Positions 13,180 to 18,742 of a stretch of DNA of 38,217 nt are shown in pieces (the stretch's first letter is position 1; each line of letters begins with the position of its first letter). The translations under genes were made by a program, and so were the position numbers. The notes under the pieces are model-generated. The model made no database searches. It had not been told where the DNA came from and saw nothing but the letters and a program-made list of their open reading frames with translations. Source of the DNA: a virus; the IMG/VR virus record IMGVR_UViG_3300046001_006174, positions 1 to 38,217 of that record; one strand, given 5' to 3'.

Positions 13180-13425
13180 CTAAGCGCTCAAGCGCTGGCT
13201 GGATTGATGGGCTTGCTGGCGAGCGGCCTTGATCGCGGCCAAGGCCTGTTCGCGGGCGGTGTGGTAAACTTGCTCGGCAAGGCTCAGAGACGGCGCATCG
13301 AGGGCCAGCTTGCGGAGGGCGACTTGGACGCGGACCGCCGTGAAATCATCGAGCGGCTTACCTTCCAGGTGCACCGTTCCGCTGTGGGCGGTGAACAGGA
13401 GGGGCATGAAGAGGGGCGCGGTCAT
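13180..13425 (-). CDS. Small hypothetical protein
   Basis: An 81-residue protein from ATG 13425, chosen for the ATGA overlap with the micro-membrane protein upstream. It has a beta-like start (APLFMPLLFTAHSGTVHLEG) and a helical Ala/Gln-rich end (AREQALAAIKAARQQAHQSS). The function is unknown. Confidence 0.6.
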   Translation of the reverse strand: MTAPLFMPLLFTAHSGTVHLEGKPLDDFTAVRVQVALRKLALDAPSLSLAEQVYHTAREQALAAIKAARQQAHQSSQRLSA

Positions 13426-13517
13426 GTCAGGCTCCCAAGCACTAGACACACAGCCATCAGACCGGCAGAGCCGACCACGAAGGCTAGGGTTGATTTGATC
13501 CAGAGGCGGGGGGTCAC
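13422..13517 (-). CDS. 31-residue transmembrane micro-protein
   Basis: A GTG-initiated frame that is almost entirely one transmembrane helix (STLAFVVGSAGLMAVCLVLG) after a short basic start (VTPRLWIK). GTGA overlaps the upstream stop and ATGA the downstream start, filling the gap exactly, which argues for a real coupled gene. Confidence 0.6.
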   Translation of the reverse strand: MTPRLWIKSTLAFVVGSAGLMAVCLVLGSLT

Positions 13518-13756
13518 TGACCGGCCTCCGCTTTGGCGATGGCGGCGCGGCGACGTTGCTCATTTGCGACGTACTGCGCGATCTCGCCAAGGTCGCGGTC
13601 TGACGGCACATAGGTCAGGATGCGCTTGCTGGAGCCGTTGTATTTCGGACCAGACAGACGATAGCCGCCAGCGGCGTCATCGACGCTGAATTGATGCGCG
13701 CCGGTCCATCCGTCCTGATCGACGCAGAAGTGCAGACCTTCGGGACGCCCGCTCAT
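13514..13756 (-). CDS. Small hypothetical protein
   Basis: An 80-residue protein (GLHFCVDQDGWTGAHQFSVD, AGGYRLSGPKYNGSSKRILT, helical end ANEQRRRAAIAKAEAGQ). Its end, AIAKAEA, is shared with the gene at 13980-14267, which hints at a common origin of that tail. It overlaps the next upstream gene by ATGA. The function is unknown. Confidence 0.65.
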   Translation of the reverse strand: MSGRPEGLHFCVDQDGWTGAHQFSVDDAAGGYRLSGPKYNGSSKRILTYVPSDRDLGEIAQYVANEQRRRAAIAKAEAGQ

Positions 13757-13980
13757 GCCGCCACGCTGACGTTAAGAGCGCGAGAGGCCAGTTCCGCCTC
13801 TACATCGTCCGACGTAGCCCACGTCACGACACAGTCAGGACGGGCATCGCCGTAGCTGAACACCTGACCCTCAGTGAGGGGGCGAAAGGCCGTGGCGCGG
13901 TGGCGAAGGCGCTCGACGTCGGCAAACAGCATCGTCGCGCCGTTGAAGCCTTCGGAGGCGTAGAGGGTGGGGCGGGGCAT
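13753..13980 (-). CDS. Small hypothetical protein
   Basis: A 75-residue protein from ATG 13980 (MPRPTLYASEGFNGATMLFA, then FSYGDARPDCVVTWATSDDV). It is bounded by coupled starts and stops on both sides. It was not recognised. Confidence 0.6.
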   Translation of the reverse strand: MPRPTLYASEGFNGATMLFADVERLRHRATAFRPLTEGQVFSYGDARPDCVVTWATSDDVEAELASRALNVSVAA

Positions 13981-14267
13981 TACAGGGCCTCCGCTTTGGC
14001 GATGGCGGCGCAAGTAGCTGCGGTGTGAGCGTCGTGCGGGATGCCGAGAAGGTCGATTGTTCGGACGTATTGTTTCGCCAGCTCAAGCAGATCGGAGGCC
14101 ATGGACACGGCATTGTCGAAATCGACCAGCGCCTCTTCGGCCTCGTTACGATAGTCGGACATGTAGCTTCCGGCTTCGAAACGGTTGTCGCTTTCGTCGC
14201 TGATGAAGTCGCGCACTCGCGCCAGACGAAGGCGAAGTGGCTTTTCAGTTTCGGGGCGGGTTGCCAT
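13980..14267 (-). CDS. First gene of the leftward early operon, hypothetical
   Basis: A 95-residue helical protein from ATG 14267 (RLRLARVRDFISDESDNRFE; MSDYRNEAEEALVDFDNAVS; DLLELAKQYVRTIDLLGI). It is the first gene after the operator cluster at 14295-14356. Its ribosome binding site (GGAGAC) lies in the arm of a perfect hairpin (14272-14293). The function is unknown; as the immediate-early left gene it may have a regulatory role, by analogy only. Confidence 0.65.
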   Translation of the reverse strand: MATRPETEKPLRLRLARVRDFISDESDNRFEAGSYMSDYRNEAEEALVDFDNAVSMASDLLELAKQYVRTIDLLGIPHDAHTAATCAAIAKAEAL

Positions 14268-14271
14268 GGGG

Positions 14272-14293
14272 CTGTCTCCGTGTGTGGAGACAG
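14272..14293 (-). promoter_or_regulatory. Hairpin burying the ribosome binding site of the first early-left gene
   Basis: CTGTCTCC (14272-14279) and GGAGACAG (14286-14293) are perfect 8-bp arms around a 6-nt loop. In the leftward transcript the GGAGAC arm is the Shine-Dalgarno for ATG 14267, so folding should block translation. Confidence 0.6.
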
Positions 14294-14294
14294 A

Positions 14295-14356
14295 GTGCAC
14301 GCGTGCACGTTCACGTGCAACAGGAAAGTGCACGTAAGCACGAAAAATCGTGCACG
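14295..14356. promoter_or_regulatory. Left operator cluster (GTGCAC repeats)
   Basis: GTGCAC, a perfect 6-bp palindrome, occurs at 14295-14300, 14303-14308, 14328-14333 and 14350-14355, with a related CACGTGCA at 14312-14319. The same motif recurs at the right control region (15137-15209). The cluster sits upstream of the leftward early operon and is the likely OL, bound by the repressor encoded at 14746-15114 and by the Cro-like protein. A GAGTC (GANTC methylation site) lies beside it at 14369-14373. No clear -10/-35 pair was assigned. Confidence 0.75.
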
Positions 14357-14383
14357 TTCTTTAGGGCCGAGTCTCGGAGGGCT

Positions 14384-14749
14384 TTAGCAGACCAGTTGTT
14401 TCGGAACCCGAATGTCGCGCACGAACCAGCCGCCGGGCTCTTGGCGGGCTATGAAGGTCAAGCGGCATCCGTCAGTGTTAAAGGCCATCCCCGGTGTCGC
14501 GGTCGTGGTGGCTGTTGCGGTCGCGCCATAGCTGGTGAAGTTGGTCTGGGCGGTACCGGGCATGAAGACCTGACCCCCGCCTTGCTTGAACTGATAGGCG
14601 CGCGAGCCGTCTGGCATATCCACAACCTGATCGGGCGGCCCGTATTCCAGCACCAGCTCCTGGACCGGCTTACCGATCATCGACTTCATCCCCGTCGAGA
14701 CGCAACCGGCTAGGGCGAAACATGCGCCGATGATGAGTGCGCGCCTCAT
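14384..14749 (-). CDS. BamE/SmpA-like lipoprotein cotranscribed with the repressor
   Basis: A 121-residue lipoprotein: signal sequence RRALIIGACFALAGC with Cys16 in an LAGC lipobox, then MIGKPVQELVLEYGPPDQVV and DMPDGSRAYQFKQGGGQVFM, the 'G....V...GPP....DG..Y.F' pattern of BamE/SmpA-like folds. It should be outer-membrane anchored. It follows the repressor gene with an ATGA overlap and ends before the left operators, so it is probably expressed in the lysogen, as lambda rex is. Lysogenic conversion or superinfection exclusion is a reasonable hypothesis; there is no direct evidence. Confidence 0.8.
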   Translation of the reverse strand: MRRALIIGACFALAGCVSTGMKSMIGKPVQELVLEYGPPDQVVDMPDGSRAYQFKQGGGQVFMPGTAQTNFTSYGATATATTTATPGMAFNTDGCRLTFIARQEPGGWFVRDIRVPKQLVC

Positions 14750-15114
14750 GCGGACCTCCGTAGGATTTCTGCGATTTGCTGCTGAAGGGCAGGGTCCGCG
14801 TTGCGGATCTCCTCGGCCAAAGCGTGAGCGCGAGCTGATATGATGCTCTGCGCCGCAACGCCGTCCTTGTGGCGCTTGGCGGCTTGCTCCAGCGTCGGCG
14901 GGATGGCAACGCCCGACTTGTCGGCTATGGCGAGAAGGCTGGTGTAGTCCATCGTGTGGGACATAGAGAGCGCCCGGCCGATGGTCGTGTAGGCAACCCC
15001 GGCCATTTCACCGATGGCTTTGTTCTTCAGCCCCTTCTCGTCGCGCACCTTCGTAAGGTAGCGGCTGATTTCCTGCCGGTAGTCCATCAGGGCGTTAGAG
15101 CGGGCCTTTTTCAT
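14746..15114 (-). CDS. Xre-family lysogeny repressor (CI-like), short form
   Basis: A 122-residue protein from ATG 15114 (ATG 15087 also possible). Helix-turn-helix at about residues 14-50: EISRYLTKVRDEKGLKNKAI then GEMAGVAYTTIGRALSM. A helical C-terminus follows (ARAHALAEEIRNADPALQQQ). There is no LexA/S24 autocleavage domain, so RecA-dependent cleavage is not expected. It lies divergent from the Cro-like gene across the right operators and upstream of the lipoprotein, the arrangement of a lambda-type immunity region. Confidence 0.8.
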   Translation of the reverse strand: MKKARSNALMDYRQEISRYLTKVRDEKGLKNKAIGEMAGVAYTTIGRALSMSHTMDYTSLLAIADKSGVAIPPTLEQAAKRHKDGVAAQSIISARAHALAEEIRNADPALQQQIAEILRRSA

Positions 15115-15136
15115 AGGCGCGATTAAAGCCCCAAGA

Positions 15137-15210
15137 CGTGCAAGCTGGCTTTGAGCAATTGTGCACGTAATATCGCTTGACGAACGTGCATCCGTGCACA
15201 TACTTGCACT
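15137..15210. promoter_or_regulatory. Right operator/promoter region (OR/PR) between repressor and Cro-like genes
   Basis: CGTGCA/TGCACG half-sites occur at 15137-15142, 15161-15167, 15185-15190 and 15193-15198, plus TTGCAC at 15204-15209. A rightward promoter is visible: TTGACG (15177-15182), a 17-bp spacer containing two operator half-sites, and ATACTT (15200-15205). Repressor bound there would block it directly. Transcription should start at 15211 or 15212, at the ATG of the Cro-like gene. The leftward repressor promoter was not resolved. Confidence 0.75.
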
Positions 15211-15411
15211 ATGCAGATCGCCCCCGAAGTCACCGAGCTTGAAGCTCTCGCCGCCAAGGCCAAGGTCCGTATGTCCAAGGTCCTGGCAGAAGCTGGCGTC
15301 GCCAGCACGACCTATTGGCGCTGGCGTCATGCCGGTATCGAGCCGAACACGAAGACGGTTCGCCGGATCAAGGACGCCATTGACGCCCTGAAGTCGGTGC
15401 GCGCCGCGTGA
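15211..15411 (+). CDS. Cro-like HTH regulator
   Basis: A 66-residue DNA-binding protein with a helix-turn-helix at about residues 18-45 (VRMSKVLAEAGVASTTYWRW, then RHAGIEPNTKTVRRIKDAID). It diverges from the repressor across shared operators, which defines the Cro role. No Shine-Dalgarno precedes ATG 15211; the -10 at 15200-15205 implies a leaderless transcript. Confidence 0.78.
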   Translation: MQIAPEVTELEALAAKAKVRMSKVLAEAGVASTTYWRWRHAGIEPNTKTVRRIKDAIDALKSVRAA

Positions 15412-15412
15412 C

Positions 15413-15670
15413 CTACTCCGCAGCCCTCAACTCCTCTTCCAAGGGAGACCTGCACCTCGCAGGGCAAAGGCTGCACCGCGCCCGCAACACGGTGCGCAGG
15501 TCCGACCGCAGCGCTCTGGCGTGGCTGTCCACGGTGTCCATCTTCGAAAGCGTGTCGTCGAGACTGCGGCTGACCTTTGCGCAGCGCCGTCCGCGCTTGC
15601 CCTTGGTGAGCCCTTTTATCATCTCGTCCAAGACGAGAAATCGCGCCCGCATTGAGTGCGGCTGCATGGC
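15413..15670 (-). CDS. Hypothetical basic protein with a Cys cluster, opposing cro
   Basis: An 85-residue frame from ATG 15670 (GGGGGGAAAAGCC upstream): MRARFLVLDEMIKGLTKGKR, then VSRSLDDTLSKMDTVDSHAR, then RARCSLCPARCRS with three cysteines. Charge pattern and GC-rich third positions look coding. An opposite-strand frame from GTG 15408, coupled to the cro stop by GTGA, is also open and GC3-rich but low in complexity, so strand assignment is uncertain. Confidence 0.45.
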   Translation of the reverse strand, partial: AMQPHSMRARFLVLDEMIKGLTKGKRGRRCAKVSRSLDDTLSKMDTVDSHARALRSDLRTVLRARCSLCPARCRSPLEEELRAAE

Positions 15671-16072
15671 TTTTCCCCCCGGTTTTCCCCGTTGTGGGTT
15701 CAACCGTAGGCCGATAACCGCGCCTAATGCACGCTATCAAACCCAAAGTGGGTTCGTATCGTGAGCGCGACCTTAACCAATTCCCATCCCGGCGCCGCGC
15801 TCCCCCGAGCGGCGACCGGCGGCGCGCGGCTAGCAAGCCCACTGAAGGCCAGCGCGCCGGGCCCGATGCTGACGCGGCTCCCTCCCGCCGTCGCGTCGGG
15901 CCAACCCTATCGCAGTCATTCTGGTGCTGGACGTCCACAACAGTGCCGGGCTGACCTGAAACCCCGATGGGCGGCTCTCGGGTGCGATGCAACGAGCCGC
16001 CACCAATTCCAAAACGCGAAAAGCGCAGGGCTCGCCAAAGCCCCGCGCCTTCAATCTCGCCAGTTGCGTAAG
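15671..16072. other. Unresolved GC-rich, hairpin-rich segment
   Basis: No convincing gene was found in these ~400 bases. Frames on both strands are open (15761-16294 +; 15327-16076 -), but change character part way and lack homology-like features. Inverted repeats include AACCCA-aag-TGGGTT (about 15739-15753), GGCCCGA (15860-15866)/TCGGGCC (15896-15902) and GGCGGCTC/GAGCCGCC (about 15970-16001). It may hold a small RNA, a regulatory region or a decayed gene. Confidence 0.4.
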
Positions 16073-16243
16073 TCATTCCGCGTAATCCAGGCCCCGCGCC
16101 AACAGGGCTTCAGCTTCGGTTCGCATAGTCTCAGCGACACGCCGCAGGCCTCGACAGCCCTCCGCGTCCGCCTGCCGGTCGTTCTCGACGGCTCGGCAAA
16201 TCAGAACCAGCACAGCGCAGAAGTCAGCGTCGGCGGGTTCCAT
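16073..16243 (-). CDS. Small acidic helical protein
   Basis: A 56-residue protein (MEPADADFCAVLVLICRAVE, then a helical ADAEGCRGLRRVAETMRTEA). TAAGGA lies about 10 nt upstream, and the composition is protein-like. It is on the minus strand between cro and the next rightward gene. An ATG overlapping its stop (16076) opens a long, doubtful frame. The function is unknown. Confidence 0.55.
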   Translation of the reverse strand: MEPADADFCAVLVLICRAVENDRQADAEGCRGLRRVAETMRTEAEALLARGLDYAE

Positions 16244-16290
16244 TCGTTTCAGTCCTTAGCGGCAACCTCCGGTGTGGAGACCTTCACATC

Positions 16291-16782
16291 ATGAGGGTCA
16301 CCGCATTGGAAATCCGCCACAACGAACGGGACGGACAACACACCTTAGGGCTTGACATGGGCGTCAGGGACGCTCTGGCAACCTATTGCCGTCTCCGCTG
16401 GCCGACCGGAACCGCGAAGCTTATCGCCCGCGAGTGGGGTCTGAGCCTGGATGAGGCGCGCGGCATCGTCGCCGGGAACGCCTCTCTAGCCACCATCGAC
16501 AAGATTTGGAAGCACCGCAACGGCGGATGGTCCGTGGCCTTTGAGGTCATCGGAGCCGTCACTGGCCAGAGCGTTGCTGACTACCTCAAAACCCAACGGA
16601 GAAACGATGAGGAAGAAGCTCGCCGCAGTCGCGCGCTGGACCGCCATTTCAGGCCTGGTCTTGGTCTTCGTGTCCGCATCCGCCCTTCGGTGGATAGCCG
16701 GTCCGATCAGCAGGGCCGCGCTGACGGTCTCAGAGTGGAGCGCCCGGCGCATCACGGTGCTCGCTCACAAGGGGAGGGTTAG
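16291..16782 (+). CDS. Regulatory-type phage protein with long out-of-frame overlap
   Basis: A frame of 163 residues. Residues ~20-105 form a recognisable phage domain (VRDALATYCRLRWPTGTAKL; REWGLSLDEARGIVAGNASL; DKIWKHRNGGWSVAFEVIGA) that looks helix-turn-helix-like and occupies the position of cII after cro. Residues after ~106 are Arg-rich and read through the membrane-protein gene at 16607 in another frame, so the C-terminus may be an artefact of a lost stop or a frameshift. GTGTGGAGACC lies upstream of ATG 16291. Confidence 0.65.
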   Translation: MRVTALEIRHNERDGQHTLGLDMGVRDALATYCRLRWPTGTAKLIAREWGLSLDEARGIVAGNASLATIDKIWKHRNGGWSVAFEVIGAVTGQSVADYLKTQRRNDEEEARRSRALDRHFRPGLGLRVRIRPSVDSRSDQQGRADGLRVERPAHHGARSQGEG

Positions 16783-16789
16783 GCCGTGA
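16607..16789 (+). CDS. Small single-span membrane protein
   Basis: A 60-residue protein: basic start (MRKKLAAVAR), one hydrophobic helix (TAISGLVLVFVSASALRWIA) and an amphipathic basic tail (AARRITVLAHKGRVRP-like). CGGAGAAACG precedes the ATG. It overlaps the end of the preceding frame and is GTGA-coupled to the next micro-protein. Confidence 0.65.
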   Translation: MRKKLAAVARWTAISGLVLVFVSASALRWIAGPISRAALTVSEWSARRITVLAHKGRVRP

Positions 16790-16869
16790 GGATCAGTGCG
16801 CCCGCCGCCCTTCTCGCCGCCGCCTTTTGGGTGGCTCTGTTTTACCTAGCCGCATGGGTGGTCGGATGA
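16786..16869 (+). CDS. 27-residue transmembrane micro-protein
   Basis: GTG-initiated; nearly all one transmembrane helix (APAALLAAAFWVALFYLAAW). GTGA joins it to the upstream gene and ATGA to the downstream GcrA-like gene, leaving no gaps. Tight coupling supports a real product. Confidence 0.6.
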   Translation: MRISAPAALLAAAFWVALFYLAAWVVG

Positions 16870-17135
16870 TCAATAACGCAGAACGTAACGCCAAGATCGT
16901 GGCGCTTTATGAGACCGGCGCCACCTATGACGCGATTGCGCGCCAGTTGGGCGTCACGCGCAATGTCGTCGCTGGCCACATTTACCGCGCGGCGCTGGTC
17001 AAGCGCCCCATGTACCCAGAGCACATTCGCCAGATCATTCTGCAATCGGCAGAAGAACGCGGGATCACGAGAGCCGCTCGCGAATGGGGCGTATCTGTCC
17101 CGAGCATCTATAACTGGCGGAAGTCTGCGGCATGA
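16866..17135 (+). CDS. GcrA-like double helix-turn-helix protein
   Basis: An 89-residue protein with two DNA-binding motifs. The first (residues ~10-45: KIVALYETGATYDAIARQLG, VTRNVVAGHIYRAALVKRP) matches the N-terminal recognition domain of the cell-cycle regulator GcrA ('S..QIA..LG-VTRNAVIGK.HRLGL'). The second (~66-86: ITRAAREWGVSVPSIYNWRK) is a transposase-type HTH. GcrA activates promoters carrying methylated GANTC sites in Alphaproteobacteria, so this protein could redirect or compete with host GcrA. The motif is seen; the role is inferred. Confidence 0.75.
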   Translation: MINNAERNAKIVALYETGATYDAIARQLGVTRNVVAGHIYRAALVKRPMYPEHIRQIILQSAEERGITRAAREWGVSVPSIYNWRKSAA

Positions 17136-17311
17136 CCCAGACCCGCTTTCCCGCACTCCACAATCTGCTCACGGGCGACCTAGAGGCCGAACGCCGCCGC
17201 GCTCTGGAAGACCTGAAGTTCGCGCAACATCGGCGTCAAACCCAGGCGGAGCACGCGGCCTTTAAAAGGGCACGGGCGCTCACCTGCCAAGCCCTGCGGC
17301 ACGGCCAATGA
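17132..17311 (+). CDS. Small hypothetical protein
   Basis: A 59-residue basic, helical protein (FPALHNLLTGDLEAERRRAL, EDLKFAQHRRQTQAEHAAFK). It is coupled by ATGA at both ends, between the GcrA-like and the nuclease genes. The function is unknown. Confidence 0.65.
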   Translation: MTQTRFPALHNLLTGDLEAERRRALEDLKFAQHRRQTQAEHAAFKRARALTCQALRHGQ

Positions 17312-17640
17312 AACACCGCGCCCTTGGCCGTCTGCCTGTCGGCAAGCTCAACAAGACCGAGAGCGCTTATGGCGCCGTTCTGGAGCTTCGCAAGCGTGCT
17401 GGCGAGGTCGCTTGGTACGCCTTCGAAGGCGTCAAGCTGCGGCTGGCCGACAAGACTTTCTACACCCCAGACTTCGCCGTGATGCTCACAAGCGGACAGC
17501 TTGAGATGCACGAGGTGAAGGGCTTCTGGGAGGACGACGCCCGCGTGAAAATCAAGGTCGCGGCGTCCCTGTTCCCTTTCCAATTCATCGGCGTCCGTTT
17601 CGTCAAGGGCGTCTGGAGCTTTGAGGAGTTCTCGACATGA
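17308..17640 (+). CDS. DUF1064-like PD-(D/E)XK nuclease
   Basis: A 110-residue protein with Glu in NKTESAYGAVLEL (about residue 18), Asp in YTPDFAVM and E-x-K in EMHEVKGFWEDDARVKIKVA, the catalytic frame of PD-(D/E)XK nucleases of the DUF1064 type. The family is found in phage replication regions, often where a Holliday-junction or branch-specific nuclease is expected. Domain recognition is good; the substrate is unknown. ATGA-coupled at both ends. Confidence 0.8.
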   Translation: MKHRALGRLPVGKLNKTESAYGAVLELRKRAGEVAWYAFEGVKLRLADKTFYTPDFAVMLTSGQLEMHEVKGFWEDDARVKIKVAASLFPFQFIGVRFVKGVWSFEEFST

Positions 17641-18167
17641 TCACCATCGACATCGAAGCCCGTAGCGCTCCCCGCTACGCACAGCCGCAAATCAGCTTCC
17701 GCCGTACCGAGGCAGACCGCAGGCCGTCGCGCCCGTTCATCCGCCCGAATGACACCGCCCCGACCTGGGAAGAACGCGAGGCTGAAAGCGCTAGGCGGCT
17801 GCTAGCTCTCACGGCCAAGCGCGTTGACTACAGCCCAATCATAGAAGCGTCGCAGCCTTCTGTTGCGGTCAAGAAATCGGTCGAGGCGGAGCGCCAGGCC
17901 GATCTCTACAGGAAGCGCGCCGCCCGCCTGAAAATCGCGGTCCTGCGGGCTCTGGCCGATGGCGCCGAAACTAGCAGCGACATTTGCAGGCGCGGGATTT
18001 GTTCGGTCCGCCTCGCCCATAAGACGGCGACGCTGTTGCGGTCGGCTGGCCTGCTTACCGGATCAAGCACCAGAGGCGCTTGGAAGGGTGGCGGCATCCC
18101 TCCCGTGCTGTTCAAGATCACAGAAGCCGGGCGCGAAGCCATCAGAACGGGCGAGGTTCCAGAATGA
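17637..18167 (+). CDS. Hypothetical protein, C-terminal winged-helix-like
   Basis: A 176-residue protein with a polar, probably disordered N-terminal third (RPSRPFIRPNDTAPTWEERE), a charged helix, and a C-terminal region typical of a winged helix (ADGAETSSDICRRGICSVRL ... PVLFKITEAGREAI, residues ~110-170). A DNA-binding role is plausible. It lies in the early right operon. Confidence 0.6.
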   Translation: MITIDIEARSAPRYAQPQISFRRTEADRRPSRPFIRPNDTAPTWEEREAESARRLLALTAKRVDYSPIIEASQPSVAVKKSVEAERQADLYRKRAARLKIAVLRALADGAETSSDICRRGICSVRLAHKTATLLRSAGLLTGSSTRGAWKGGGIPPVLFKITEAGREAIRTGEVPE

Positions 18168-18424
18168 GCGAGCTGACGCCAGACGAGCGCCGGGAAATCC
18201 GGCAAGCCCTAGATGGGGCGATGCTCAACGTTGCAATCCATGCCGCAAGCCTGCACGTCGGGCGGCGCATCCACGTGCGTTTGGGTCAGGGCAGGGACTA
18301 TCAGGTCAAATATGCCGGGACCAATTGGTCGATGCTGACCACGCCGTCCCTACCTTTGGTCGTGCGGTTTTTGGACAATCTCGGCATCCCGGCGCAGGGC
18401 GCTTCTCTGGACGTAGCGGCGTGA
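18164..18424 (+). CDS. Small hypothetical protein
   Basis: An 86-residue protein from ATG 18164 (MSELTPDERREIRQALDGAM; HVGRRIHVRLGQGRDYQVKY; TTPSLPLVVRFLDNLGIP). The start overlaps the previous stop by ATGA. It was not recognised. Confidence 0.65.
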   Translation: MSELTPDERREIRQALDGAMLNVAIHAASLHVGRRIHVRLGQGRDYQVKYAGTNWSMLTTPSLPLVVRFLDNLGIPAQGASLDVAA

Positions 18425-18552
18425 TGATGTTCGCCGTTTGTTCCTGTGGACGGGGAGAGTTTTCACTAGATGTAAACCGCAAAACCGTTCAGAATCAAGC
18501 GCGTAACCGGAGCGTTCGAACCGCCCCGGCTACGCTGTTCGCAACCACCTAA
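18421..18552 (+). CDS. Doubtful small gene before the helicase operon
   Basis: A frame of about 43 residues, with starts at GTG 18421 or ATG 18424 in a TGATG junction (MMFAVCSCGRGEFSLDVNRK). There is no family, and the later part is Arg/Thr-rich. It could equally be a promoter-containing gap, since a CCTAAAC element (18549-18555) occurs just before the next gene. Confidence 0.3.
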   Translation: MMMFAVCSCGRGEFSLDVNRKTVQNQARNRSVRTAPATLFATT

Positions 18553-18571
18553 ACCCCAGGTGATAACGACT

Positions 18572-18742
18572 ATGGGCAACGTACTTCGCCTTCCCCGGCC
18601 TATCAACCCCGTCACGACGGATGACCTTCTGCATTTCATGGCCACGATGGTCAGAAAGGCAGAGCGCGAGCCGGAAACCGCCGCGCAATCTCTGGACCAT
18701 GCCCGCCGCGCTTTTGACCGCATTGTCGAGCGCGTCGCATGA
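18572..18742 (+). CDS. Small hypothetical protein upstream of the helicase
   Basis: A 56-residue protein (MGNVLRLPRPINPVTTDDLL, then HFMATMVRKAEREPETAAQS). AGGTG lies 9 nt upstream of ATG 18572. Its stop overlaps the helicase start by ATGA. It may be a helicase-associated factor by position only. Confidence 0.65.
   Translation: MGNVLRLPRPINPVTTDDLLHFMATMVRKAEREPETAAQSLDHARRAFDRIVERVA

Noticed and set aside
15327-16076. 249-residue minus-strand frame over cro and the unresolved segment
   Set aside because: It starts in an ATGA overlap but becomes Arg/Gly/Ser-rich and runs antisense over the cro gene; retained only as a note in the unresolved region.
15761-16294. 177-residue plus-strand frame
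   Set aside because: Ser/Pro/Ala-rich with no motif, loses coding character after about 15905, and conflicts with the minus-strand gene at 16073-16243.
18520-18555. tRNA-like GTTCGAACC segment
   Set aside because: No acceptor, D or anticodon stems could be paired around it.
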